Assembly (NCBI GenBank): GCA_025933775.1
Contig: JAICZH010000022.1
Location: 1 to 38,619 of the forward strand
Source: Chitinophagaceae bacterium
GTDB lineage: Bacteria > Bacteroidota > Bacteroidia > Chitinophagales > Chitinophagaceae
Length of the DNA: 38,619 bases
Direction of reading: 5' to 3'
In this document: positions 30,994 through 38,619 of the stretch, piece after piece
Layout: every line of letters starts with the position of its first letter
How positions within the stretch are numbered: the stretch's first letter is position 1
The notes under the pieces: generated by a model
What the model was told of the DNA's origin: nothing
Seen by the model: the letters and a program-made list of their open reading frames with translations, nothing else
Databases searched by the model: none
Position numbers and translations under genes: made by a program

Positions 30994-32259
30994 ATGGATT
31001 GGAATGCACTTATTGCCATTGCTGTTTCTCTTGTTCTCATTGGTTTTTTTGCCGGTGTAGAAATTGCGTTTGTTTCGGTAAGCAAATTATCCATTGAATT
31101 AAGAAAAAAACAAGGAAGCTATGCCGGTATTACCTGGGCAGCATTTATGGAAAAGCCCGCCCGCTTTATCGGCACTACGCTCATTGCATTTAATATTTTG
31201 CTGGTAATCTATGGCTTGCTTTGGAGCAATGTGCTCAGCAGCGTTTGGAAATACTGGAGAATCGGGAACCCGTTTTTAATGCTGGCTGTAGAAACTATTC
31301 TTTCTTCTATTTTACTTTTATTTTTTGAGTTTATTTTTAAGGCATTCTTTCGCGCCACCAACAATGCCGTTACCGGAAGCAGTATCATTACTTTTATAGT
31401 TCAGTTTTTTTATTCCATATTTTCATGGCTTGCCTCATTTTTTGTAAATGCTGCCGAGTGGATGCTTAAATATATTTTCAATGTAAAATTGTATAGCAAA
31501 AATGAACCCTTTACAAAAATTGATTTGGAGCATTTTATTCAGCAAAGCAAAATGCATGTAGCCGATGACAACCAGGAAATGAATAACGAAATATTTGAAA
31601 ATGTTTTATCATTGGCTGATGTGAAAGTAAGAGAGTGCCTGATACCCCGAAAAGAAATTGAATCCATCAATATCAATTTTTCTCTTGAAGAAGTAAAAAA
31701 CCGTTTTATAGAATCCAAGCTCAGTAAGTTGGTGGTGTATGAAGGAAATATTGATAACATACAGGGATATATTCATCAGCTCGATATGTTTGGAAATCCC
31801 CAAAACCTCCGATCCATTTTGCTACCGATTCCTGCGGTTCCTGAAAGTATGAGTGCTACCGATTTGATAGATAAATTCAGCAAAGAAAGAAAAAGCATCG
31901 CATGGGTGGTTGATGAATTTGGCGGCACTGCCGGAATTGTAACAATGGAAGATTTGCTCGAAGAAATATTTGGCGACATTAATGATGAGTACGACATTAA
32001 AGAAGAATTTGTTGACAAGCAAATTTCCGCAACGGAATATATTTTAAGCGGCAGGCTGGAACTGGATTATCTCATTGAAAAATATAAACTGACCTTTCGC
32101 AAAAATGAAGAAGCGGAAACGTTATCGGGATATATTATTAACCAACACGAATCCATTCCACGCCAGAAAGATCGCATCATAATTGACGATTACCAGTTTG
32201 ATATTTTAAGTGTGAGCCAAACGCGTATTGAAATGGTAAAGCTCAAAATATTAAGATGA
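30994..32259 (+). CDS. CNNM/CorC (HlyC) family membrane protein with CBS domains
   Basis: The 421-residue protein starts with a DUF21/CNNM membrane domain (about 1-170). Its hydrophobic segments include LIAIAVSLVLIGFFAGVEIA, FIGTTLIAFNILLVIYGLLW, MLAVETILSSILLLFFEFIF and FIVQFFYSIFSWLASFFV. A linker with DNQEMNNEIFENVLSLADVKVRE leads to a CBS pair (about 205-325, LIPRKEIESI, RKSIAWVVDEFGGTAGIVTMEDLLEE) and a C-terminal CorC_HlyC domain. The family includes Mg2+/Co2+ export proteins and, in Bacteroidota, the gliding protein GldE; I cannot say which applies. No gldD or other gliding genes are next to it. It faces the inner membrane. Confidence 0.92.
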   Translation: MDWNALIAIAVSLVLIGFFAGVEIAFVSVSKLSIELRKKQGSYAGITWAAFMEKPARFIGTTLIAFNILLVIYGLLWSNVLSSVWKYWRIGNPFLMLAVETILSSILLLFFEFIFKAFFRATNNAVTGSSIITFIVQFFYSIFSWLASFFVNAAEWMLKYIFNVKLYSKNEPFTKIDLEHFIQQSKMHVADDNQEMNNEIFENVLSLADVKVRECLIPRKEIESININFSLEEVKNRFIESKLSKLVVYEGNIDNIQGYIHQLDMFGNPQNLRSILLPIPAVPESMSATDLIDKFSKERKSIAWVVDEFGGTAGIVTMEDLLEEIFGDINDEYDIKEEFVDKQISATEYILSGRLELDYLIEKYKLTFRKNEEAETLSGYIINQHESIPRQKDRIIIDDYQFDILSVSQTRIEMVKLKILR

Positions 32260-32321
32260 AATTTTATAATTCATAATTCTTCGTTTACGCTTCACCGTTA
32301 GTTTATTTATGAATCTTCCAA

Positions 32322-33440
32322 ATGATTATTGCAGTTGATACAAAAAATATAAATAAAAATGAACCCGCTGATGATGATTTTATTTTTGAAATCTTTGGCA
32401 GAATAATACCACAGCATGCTCAACATACTTTTGTTGTAATAACAGAAGAAAAAATAAATGATTCATTTATTCATTTTAAAAATGTAATTCCGGTTGTAAG
32501 AAAAACGCGAAAAGAAAATGCCGCACAGTTATATATTTGGTACCACATTTCTTTGCCGGCAATTCTTAAAAAATATCAAGCGAATATTTTTATAAGCCGC
32601 GGAGGAACTGCGGCTGCAGCCAAAATTCCTCAATGCATTATTGTTCCCGGCCTTTCATTTATTCATCAGCCATTTTTATACAAAAAAAGTTATTGGCTAT
32701 TTTATAAAAAATTTATCGCTCAAAGCATAAAAAAATCTACAGCAGTTTTTACCGTTTCTCAATTTTGCAAACAAGAAATTATAAACCGGTATAAAGTAAA
32801 TGCCGATAAAATACAAATTGTTTACAAAGGAATAAATGAAAATTTTAAAAAAATAAATGATGAACAAAGAGAAATTATAAAAACAAAATATGCAGCAGAC
32901 AATGAATATTTTATTTACACCGGAGAAATAGCTGCACATAAAAATTTATTGAATTTATTAAAAGCATTCTCGGCATTTAAAAAAAGGCAAAAAAGCAACA
33001 TGCAATTATTCATTGCAGGCAAGCAGGGTTATGATCATGAAAAATTTTATGAACAGCTTCGGCTTTTCCGATTTAAGGATGATGTAAAATTATTTAAAGA
33101 CCTTTCTTCAAAAAAAGTTGCTGAACTTACCGCAGCGGCTTATGCAATGGTATATCCATCAAAGCATGAATGTTTCGCAACTCCGCCGCTGGAGGCGATG
33201 AAGAGTGGCGTTGCGGTAGTTGCTTCTTCAATTACGGTAATGTGTGAAATGCTTGCCGATGCTGCATTGTATGCCGAGCCGGATAATTTTAAAGAAATTG
33301 CTGTAAAAATGATGCAGCTTTTTAAAGATGAAAACTTAAGAAACCAAATAATAGAAAAAGGAAAATTGCAGGCAGAAAAATATAACTGGCAAAATACGTC
33401 AGAGTTATTTTGGCAGGGAATTGAAAAATGTTTTTTATAG
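32322..33440 (+). CDS. Glycosyltransferase, GT4-type (GT-B fold)
   Basis: The 372-residue cytosolic protein has a GT-B layout. The N-terminal half (about 1-175) includes FISRGGTAAAAKIPQCIIVP and FTVSQFCKQEIINRYKV. The C-terminal donor-binding half has YKGINENF, FIYTGEIAAHKNLLNLLKAF (about 195-214), LFIAGKQGYD, and the EX7E signature in HECFATPPLEAMKSG (about 284-298). These features identify a retaining GT4 enzyme using a nucleotide sugar. Acceptor and sugar are unknown; no polysaccharide cluster is present. The upstream gap (32260-32321) contains a degenerate repeat. It converges on atpH with a 108-base spacer. Confidence 0.9.
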   Translation: MIIAVDTKNINKNEPADDDFIFEIFGRIIPQHAQHTFVVITEEKINDSFIHFKNVIPVVRKTRKENAAQLYIWYHISLPAILKKYQANIFISRGGTAAAAKIPQCIIVPGLSFIHQPFLYKKSYWLFYKKFIAQSIKKSTAVFTVSQFCKQEIINRYKVNADKIQIVYKGINENFKKINDEQREIIKTKYAADNEYFIYTGEIAAHKNLLNLLKAFSAFKKRQKSNMQLFIAGKQGYDHEKFYEQLRLFRFKDDVKLFKDLSSKKVAELTAAAYAMVYPSKHECFATPPLEAMKSGVAVVASSITVMCEMLADAALYAEPDNFKEIAVKMMQLFKDENLRNQIIEKGKLQAEKYNWQNTSELFWQGIEKCFL

Positions 33441-33548
33441 ATAATTGTTTTGATTTGCTAAAGCGCCGAATGTATTAATTGAATGTTCTTATTTTTTTAG
33501 AAGTAGTATATTAAAAAAAATTTCTTTTAATTAAAAAAGATAAAAAAA

Positions 33549-34112
33549 TTATCTCAGCTTATGAATATAATCGTTGTTAGCAAATTGTTTTTTTACATCG
33601 TTTAGATCTCTTAAAACACTGGCGTCAACAAGCTTTCCATCCATCTCTAATACAAAACCGCCGATAAGTTTTTCGTTTACGCTGGTTTCAAGCACTATAT
33701 TTTTTATAGAAGAAGCAGTTTGTATTTTTTGAATAAAAGAATTTTTGATAGCATCAGAAACGGAAGTGGCTGTGGTCAGCTTTGCAATATGTATTCCTTT
33801 TATTTTATTGAATTGCTGTAAAAATGAAGTGATGATCTCAGGTAAATTAGATTCCCTGTTTTTATTGCAAAGCAATTTTATAAAAGTTTGTGTAATGTTT
33901 GAAATTTTTCCTTCTGTTACCGCATAGAGGATTTTATGTTTTTTATCAGCTTTAATAATCGGGCTATTCAGCATCAGCACAAATTCCCGGCTCTTATTGC
34001 ATATTGATTGCAGCAGCAGCATATCATCATGAACAACATCCAATTGCTGAAGTTGTGTGGAAAGATCAATGAGGCTTTTGGCATATCGTTCGGCTAAGCG
34101 CGGATTGGGCAT
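33549..34112 (-). CDS. atpH: ATP synthase F1 subunit delta
   Basis: The delta subunit joins F1 to the b-subunit stalk. The 187-residue protein has the delta/OSCP pattern: RLAERYAKSLIDLSTQL at the N-terminus, LNSPIIKADKKHKIL (about 60-74), the helical middle, and the C-terminal ETSVNEKLIGGFVLEMDGKL followed by DASVLRDLNDVKKQF. Length is normal. It is the last gene of the minus-strand atp group, 24 bases after atpF. No atpA or atpG follows: the next gene downstream is a convergent glycosyltransferase. A weak AT-only hairpin (AGATAA/TTATCT, 33538-33554) overlaps the stop codon and may end transcription. Confidence 0.95.
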   Translation of the reverse strand: MPNPRLAERYAKSLIDLSTQLQQLDVVHDDMLLLQSICNKSREFVLMLNSPIIKADKKHKILYAVTEGKISNITQTFIKLLCNKNRESNLPEIITSFLQQFNKIKGIHIAKLTTATSVSDAIKNSFIQKIQTASSIKNIVLETSVNEKLIGGFVLEMDGKLVDASVLRDLNDVKKQFANNDYIHKLR

Positions 34113-34136
34113 TTTACTTTTTACTTTTTATTACAG

Positions 34137-34631
34137 TTAATTCAATTCAATATTTGCTGCAAGCTGGTTGATATATTTTTCCTGTTCGTCTTTGTTAGTT
34201 AATTCTCTGCGAAGTATTTTTTCACTTACTTCAACCACGAGTTTTCCTACCTGATTTTTCAAATCGGTTATAGATGCCATCTTTTGTTGATTAATGGCAT
34301 CTTGTGCATCAGCAATAATTTTATTGGTTTCTTGCCTTGCCTGTTCCTTTGCTTCATTTATTATTTTATCACGTGTTTCTCTTGCTTCCCGCATCATTTG
34401 CGATCTTTCTTCACGTGCTTTATTAAGCAATGCTTCATTTTCATTTTTTAAAGATGCCATTTCCTGTTTTATTTTTTCTGCAGAAGAAATGGAATCATTT
34501 ATATTTTTTTCTCTTTCGCTGAGTGAATTTAAAATAGGTTTCCATGCATATTTTTTTAAAATAAAAAATACTATTACGAAAACCAACAGCGTCCATATAA
34601 CGAGGCCGAAAGAAGGAGTAAGTAAATCCAT
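34137..34631 (-). CDS. atpF: ATP synthase Fo subunit b
   Basis: Subunit b forms the peripheral stalk. The 164-residue chain has one N-terminal membrane helix (FGLVIWTLLVFVIVFFILKKYAW, about 8-30), the conserved KPILNSLSERE (about 31-41), and a long charged helix up to about residue 130 (EEERSQMMREARETR type, Ala/Glu/Lys/Arg-rich). The C-terminal VSEKILRRELTNKDEQEKYI binds delta. Length is normal. It lies 70 bases after atpE, with a GC-rich hairpin in the gap, and 24 bases before atpH. Confidence 0.96.
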   Translation of the reverse strand: MDLLTPSFGLVIWTLLVFVIVFFILKKYAWKPILNSLSEREKNINDSISSAEKIKQEMASLKNENEALLNKAREERSQMMREARETRDKIINEAKEQARQETNKIIADAQDAINQQKMASITDLKNQVGKLVVEVSEKILRRELTNKDEQEKYINQLAANIELN

Positions 34632-34660
34632 ATAAAAAAAAATTAAAACGTAAGGAATGA

Positions 34661-34697
34661 AAGCTGCACCCTCCGCCCTGTGCTTTGCGTGCAGCTT
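34661..34697 (-). promoter_or_regulatory. Intercistronic hairpin between atpE and atpF
   Basis: The minus strand reads AAGCTGCAC (34697-34689), a 19-base GC-rich loop and GTGCAGCTT (34669-34661), a perfect nine-base inverted repeat. It begins five bases after the atpE stop codon. No T run follows at once, so it looks like an RNA-processing or stability hairpin rather than a terminator. Confidence 0.6.
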
Positions 34698-34701
34698 AAA
34701 T

Positions 34702-34959
<258 letters not shown>

Positions 34960-35001
34960 TTATACTTGTTTTAAAAAAACTCTATTAAAAATTTTTAATC
35001 A

Positions 35002-36099
35002 TTATAACATTGCAGCATCCACATGATCATTGTCGAATGCTTTATGCGATCCTTCCATTGCCTGGCCTACAAATACTGCCGTTAAATTAACAAAAATAAA
35101 TGCCTGGATAAATGCAATTAATATTTCAATAAGATAAATAAAAATTGAAAAGCCTAAAGAGATAGGCATAAAGCCCCAACCAAGCCCTTTATTTAAAGCG
35201 CCGAAAATAAATATTAATGATATTAAACAAATGATGATGATATGCCCTGCCAGCATATTGGCAAAAAGACGAATCATTAATGCAAAAGGCTTGGTAAATA
35301 TTCCCAGTATTTCTACAATTACTAAAATAGGCTTCACAAATATTGGTACTTCGGGGTTAATGATGTGAGCCCAAAAATGTTTATTACTGCTGATCATGAT
35401 TACCACAAAAGCAATAAGCGCCAATATCATGGTAAATGCAATATTTCCGGTTACATTAGCGGCTCCCGGTATTAATCCAAAAAAAGTATTAATAAGAATA
35501 AAGAAAAAAAGCGTAAGCAGGTAAGGTAAATATTTTTCGTACCGGTGCCCCAGGTATGGCTTTGCAACATATTCAATCAAAAAATCAACAATAATTTCTA
35601 TGGCATTTTGAGCGCCTGATGGAGCGCTGATCACTCCATGTCCTTTCTTATATTTTTTGGCGATGTACAACATGAGCCATACAAAAAATATCATCGCAAG
35701 AATGGTTTGCACCACATTGCGTGTCAATGAAAAATCATAAACCGTAACGCCCGGTTTTTCTGAAACTATCTGGCCTTCTGAAATTTTATACCCGTCAACG
35801 GTTGCATTATGTGCGAAAGCCGAAGACATGAAAAAAGAAAATCCTTTTTGAGGAGAATATAAAATTACGGGCAACGGAATTGAAACTTCATGCTCTTTGC
35901 CGTCTTTGCTTTCATAATTTAAAAAATGAAATTGATGGGCGTCTTTTACATGGCCAAAAATTACTTCGTTGGCGTCGAAATCGTTTTTTTTAGCCGTTGC
36001 TGCTTCTTCTTTTTGTTGCGCAAATGCATTATAAGAAAAAGACAGCATAAACAAGCTAAAAACCGCTACCAATAAAGATTTCAACCATCTAAGCCGCAT
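35002..36099 (-). CDS. atpB: ATP synthase Fo subunit a, with exported N-terminal extension
   Basis: Subunit a provides the proton half-channels. The 365-residue protein is about 95 residues longer than the E. coli protein. It opens with a signal-like sequence (LKSLLVAVFSLFMLSFSYNAFAQ, about 6-28), then a soluble stretch to about residue 125 (FDANEVIFGHVKDAHQFHFL, IPLPVILYSPQKGFSFF). The usual membrane core follows: VVQTILAMIFFVWLMLYIA, FLIEYVAKPYLGHRYEKYLPY, GLIPGAANVTGN, and KPFALMIRLFANMLAGH with the essential Arg. A last helix pair has LIAFIQAFIFVNLTAVF. This extended form is typical of Bacteroidota. First gene of the atp group, with a TATCTTTG box 19 bases upstream. Confidence 0.96.
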   Translation of the reverse strand: MRLRWLKSLLVAVFSLFMLSFSYNAFAQQKEEAATAKKNDFDANEVIFGHVKDAHQFHFLNYESKDGKEHEVSIPLPVILYSPQKGFSFFMSSAFAHNATVDGYKISEGQIVSEKPGVTVYDFSLTRNVVQTILAMIFFVWLMLYIAKKYKKGHGVISAPSGAQNAIEIIVDFLIEYVAKPYLGHRYEKYLPYLLTLFFFILINTFFGLIPGAANVTGNIAFTMILALIAFVVIMISSNKHFWAHIINPEVPIFVKPILVIVEILGIFTKPFALMIRLFANMLAGHIIIICLISLIFIFGALNKGLGWGFMPISLGFSIFIYLIEILIAFIQAFIFVNLTAVFVGQAMEGSHKAFDNDHVDAAML

Positions 36100-36118
36100 A
36101 TTTTTTCTAAATTTGGCG

Positions 36119-36126
36119 CAAAGATA
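36119..36126 (-). promoter_or_regulatory. -7 promoter box for atpB
   Basis: Minus strand TATCTTTG, 19 bases before the atpB ATG. Divergent from the S9 peptidase promoter. Confidence 0.5.
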
Positions 36127-36173
36127 AGCGGTTTGTTTGAAGATATGAAATGAACTTACAGATAATTTCTATA

Positions 36174-36181
36174 TATTTTTG
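36174..36181 (+). promoter_or_regulatory. Candidate -7 box upstream of S9 peptidase
   Basis: TATTTTTG lies 81 bases before the ATG at 36263, implying a leader of about 75 bases, long for this window. Confidence 0.35.
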
Positions 36182-36262
36182 ATATAAATTTTTTTATAAA
36201 AAATAAAACTGAACTCACCATTTTTTACCCAATCTGCATCACTCATTTATAAACCTTTTCCT

Positions 36263-38425
36263 ATGATTGAAAAATCAATTTCAAAATTATTGGCTTTATG
36301 CTGCTTGCTCTTATTTCCTTTTTTTCTTGCTGCGCAAAAAAAAGATTTTACCGAACAACAATTATTGCAAAATAAAATGCCTCGCGTTTTAGTTCCGCTG
36401 CCAACTATAGAATCGTGGAGTAATGAATCTATCACGCTTTCGCGTAAACCGCATCCTGATTCTGCAGGGCATCAATTTTTATTTGATCTGAAAACGCGAA
36501 AGGAAATGGCAGTGCGGGAAAATAATATCAACAAAAAAAACTTCGCCGAAAAATTTATTGTTGTAAAAAATAATGATCTCTATTATAAGAACGGCGAAGC
36601 AAATGAAATACGATTAACAAACGACAGCGCTTTGGAAAAAAATCCAACCTTTTCGCCCGATAGTAACTATGTCGCCTACACAAAAAATAATAATTTGTAT
36701 GTTTTTGATCTTGCTTCAAAAAAAGAAAAGCAACTTACTTTCGATGGAAACGATAGCCTCATGAATGGTTATGCAAGCTGGGTATATACCGAAGAAATTT
36801 TGGGCCGGGCATCACGCTATCGTGCATTTTGGTGGAGCCCCGACAGTAAGAATATTGCTTTTTTTAAAACCAATGACGCTCCCGTGCCGGTATTTACCAT
36901 TACCAATTCTGCAGGCCAGCATGGATCTGTTGAAAGAGAGCGTTATCCTGCCGCAGGTGATAAAAATCCTGAAATTAAAATTGGGATTATTCATTTAAAT
37001 GATGCGCATATTACCTGGGCCGATTTTAATGAACATGACGATCAATATTTCGGAATGCCTTATTGGAAGCCCAATAGCAGTTCCTTGCTGGCATTATGGA
37101 TTAATCGTGATCAAAATGATTTGAAAATTTTTGACGTAAATATAAATACCGGATCAAAAAATTTATTTTATGAAGAACAACAAAAAACATGGATAGACCT
37201 TGATGACCTTGACCGCATAACTTTTTTGAAAAATGGAAATTTTATAATGCTTAGCGATAAAACGGGTTGGCGGCATTTGTATTATTATAATGCCGAAGGC
37301 AAATTAATTAATCCCATTACAACAGGAAACTTTACCGTAACCGGTATAAAAAAAATAGATGAAAAAAATAATAAAGTTTATTTCATAGCACGCGGCCTTG
37401 AAAATAGTACCCGGGTTGATTTTTACAGTGTACAACTCAATGGAAAAAATTTGAAGCGATTAACATTCGGCGATTATAACAACCGGATAGAAATGTCTCC
37501 ATCGGGAGAATATTTTATTACAACTTACGGAAATGCCGATACGCCCAACAGAATGGAATTGCTCGATAATAAAGGAAACAAAATTGCAGACCTCGGCGAT
37601 AGCAAAGGCCCCGATTTTAATAATTATAATATCGCAAAAACAGAATTGATAAGAGTAAAAAGTGATGATGGATTATTCAATCTTCCTGCATTAGTAACAT
37701 GGCCATTGAATATGGATAGCTCAAAAAAATATCCGGTTCTTATAAGCATTTATGGAGGCCCCAATGCAGGAACCGTGTGGGATAACTGGACTTTTAATCC
37801 CGTTCGCGAATGGTTCGCAAAAGAAGGACTGATTCAAATAACTATGGATCACCGCGCCAGTGGCCAGTTTGGCAAAGAAGGCGTAAATTATATGTATCAC
37901 AATCTTGGCTATTGGGAAATGAAAGATTACAGCACTATTGTAAAATATTTAATTGATAACCGCCATGCCGATCCTGCAAAAATTTGCATTACGGGATTTA
38001 GTTATGGAGGTTACATGACTTGTTATGCTCTCACGTATGGAGCGGATGTTTTTAAATATGGAATGGCCGGTGGCAGCGTTACCGATTGGAGTTTATACGA
38101 TTCGCATTATACCGAAAAATTTATGGGAACTCCTGCAAATAATCCCAAAGGATATAAATCTAGTTCAGTGCTTACCTGGGCACGTAAATATAAAGGAATG
38201 CTGCAAATTGTACATGGCGAAATTGATGATAATGTTCACATGCAAAACAGCCTTCAGTTCATCAACCTTTTGGAAAACGATAAAAAAGATTTTGAATTTA
38301 TGATATATCCCGGTGCAAGGCACGGCTGGGGCGGAAACAAAGGATTGCAATTTTATAATTTAAAAACAAGATTCATTTATAAATATTTATTGGAAAAGCC
38401 TGTTCCTGAAGATTTATTAAAATGA
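36263..38425 (+). CDS. Exported S9B-family dipeptidyl-peptidase (DPP IV-like)
   Basis: The 720-residue protein has a signal peptide (LLALCCLLLFPFFLAAQ). Residues of about 60-470 form the DPP IV beta-propeller, with the DSALEKNPTFSPDSNYVAY, ASWVYTEEILGRASRY and WWSPDSKNIAFFKTND segments. The double Glu of the propeller (YTEEILGR) that binds the peptide amino terminus is present. The C-terminal alpha/beta hydrolase domain has Ser580 in GFSYGGYM, Asp655 in HGEIDDNVH and His687 in GARHGWGG. It should cut X-Pro or X-Ala dipeptides from peptides in the periplasm. Full length; monocistronic, divergent from atpB. A multi-hairpin repeat begins right after its TGA. Confidence 0.95.
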   Translation: MIEKSISKLLALCCLLLFPFFLAAQKKDFTEQQLLQNKMPRVLVPLPTIESWSNESITLSRKPHPDSAGHQFLFDLKTRKEMAVRENNINKKNFAEKFIVVKNNDLYYKNGEANEIRLTNDSALEKNPTFSPDSNYVAYTKNNNLYVFDLASKKEKQLTFDGNDSLMNGYASWVYTEEILGRASRYRAFWWSPDSKNIAFFKTNDAPVPVFTITNSAGQHGSVERERYPAAGDKNPEIKIGIIHLNDAHITWADFNEHDDQYFGMPYWKPNSSSLLALWINRDQNDLKIFDVNINTGSKNLFYEEQQKTWIDLDDLDRITFLKNGNFIMLSDKTGWRHLYYYNAEGKLINPITTGNFTVTGIKKIDEKNNKVYFIARGLENSTRVDFYSVQLNGKNLKRLTFGDYNNRIEMSPSGEYFITTYGNADTPNRMELLDNKGNKIADLGDSKGPDFNNYNIAKTELIRVKSDDGLFNLPALVTWPLNMDSSKKYPVLISIYGGPNAGTVWDNWTFNPVREWFAKEGLIQITMDHRASGQFGKEGVNYMYHNLGYWEMKDYSTIVKYLIDNRHADPAKICITGFSYGGYMTCYALTYGADVFKYGMAGGSVTDWSLYDSHYTEKFMGTPANNPKGYKSSSVLTWARKYKGMLQIVHGEIDDNVHMQNSLQFINLLENDKKDFEFMIYPGARHGWGGNKGLQFYNLKTRFIYKYLLEKPVPEDLLK

Positions 38426-38478
38426 TTGTCGCAAGGTAGCTAACCTTCAAAGGTGGTAACCTTTAAATACAACGACAA
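38426..38478. repeat. Three-stem, cloverleaf-like intergenic element
   Basis: Outer arms TTGTCG (38426-38431) and CGACAA (38473-38478) enclose two hairpins: AAGGT-AGCTA-ACCTT (38433-38447) and AAAGGT-GGTA-ACCTTT (38449-38464). The two hairpins are imperfect tandem copies of each other. The element starts directly after the S9 peptidase stop codon. It resembles REP-like dispersed elements; no long T run follows, so terminator function is doubtful. Confidence 0.6.
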
Positions 38479-38516
38479 AATAAAATTTGTATCTTTTAAT
38501 GTTTAAAATTTATAAA

Positions 38517-38619
38517 ATGAAATTAACCCAATCCGTTTTTTTAATAATTACTTTTATATCGTGCAGTAAAAAAGATACAGGCAATTCTCCAAAATCAAAT
38601 GAGCCTGCGTTGAGCATTA
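38517..38619 (+). CDS. Lipoprotein N-terminus, 3' partial
   Basis: The frame starts at ATG 38517 and runs off the right edge after 34 codons: MKLTQSVFLIITFISCSKKD and then a Ser/Asn/Pro-rich linker. The hydrophobic stretch followed by FISCSKK is a lipobox with the lipidated Cys at residue 16. The rest of the protein is outside the window, so no function can be given. A near-match promoter (AAAATTTG, 38482-38489) stands 27 bases upstream. Confidence 0.7.
   Translation, partial: MKLTQSVFLIITFISCSKKDTGNSPKSNEPALSI

Overview
The window looks like an ordinary stretch of chromosome from a member of the Bacteroidota, most likely the Chitinophagaceae or a close relative. The evidence is its AT-rich composition, the gene families present (DUF4290, TIGR02757/DUF2400, a TlpA-like protein with a DUF4369-type N-terminus, an AtpB with a long exported N-terminal extension, a VanZ-like gene after gcvH), the lack of Shine-Dalgarno sequences, and repeated upstream boxes matching the Bacteroidota -7 promoter element TAnnTTTG. 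The assignment is inference: no rRNA or other phylogenetic marker was compared.

Layout. Bases 1-778 hold the 3' part of a cupin/JmjC-like dioxygenase gene, followed by a repeat-bearing spacer and a strong terminator. A minus-strand operon follows: ligA, a NUMOD4/HNH homing-endonuclease-like gene and a DUF2461 gene. Next come a fatty-acid-hydroxylase-like gene (+) and a minus-strand group of acpH, a cystathionine gamma-synthase-type enzyme, a possible 41-residue ORF, TIGR02757 and a small hypothetical gene. Bases 8.5-11.8 kb (+) carry a Lys-rich small protein, a stress-type SDR, topoisomerase IB and an aldose epimerase. Bases 11.9-15.5 kb (-) carry an HD hydrolase, a sialate O-acetylesterase and rlmD. 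Bases 15.6-19.1 kb (+) encode two exported proteins, a TlpA-like thioredoxin protein and a two-domain parvulin. A GH29 fucosidase (-) follows, then a beta-barrel protein, hflX, a Rieske protein, tRNA-Asn and an FAD amine-oxidase-like protein (+), then serS (-).

Bases 26.2-33.4 kb (+) carry a conserved hypothetical, a cyclophilin lipoprotein, gcvH, VanZ-like, DUF4290, murA, gmk, a CNNM/CorC-type membrane protein and a glycosyltransferase. Bases 33.5-36.1 kb (-) hold ATP synthase genes atpB-atpE-atpF-atpH only. An S9 dipeptidyl-peptidase (+), a multi-hairpin repeat and the start of a lipoprotein close the window.

Most genes are housekeeping: DNA ligation, rRNA modification, tRNA charging, cell-wall and nucleotide synthesis, and ATP synthesis. 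Mixed with them is an exported set for glycan and peptide scavenging and envelope folding. I found no defence island, prophage, insertion sequence, CRISPR array or biosynthetic cluster, and no gap above 300 bases without a gene. The observations most worth a second look are: the two-class spacing between -7 boxes and start codons, which implies several leaderless mRNAs; the MurA with Asp at the usual catalytic Cys; the atp cluster that stops after atpH and has a GC-rich hairpin after atpE; the HNH gene inside the ligA operon; and several intergenic hairpins or repeats that look like dispersed elements.
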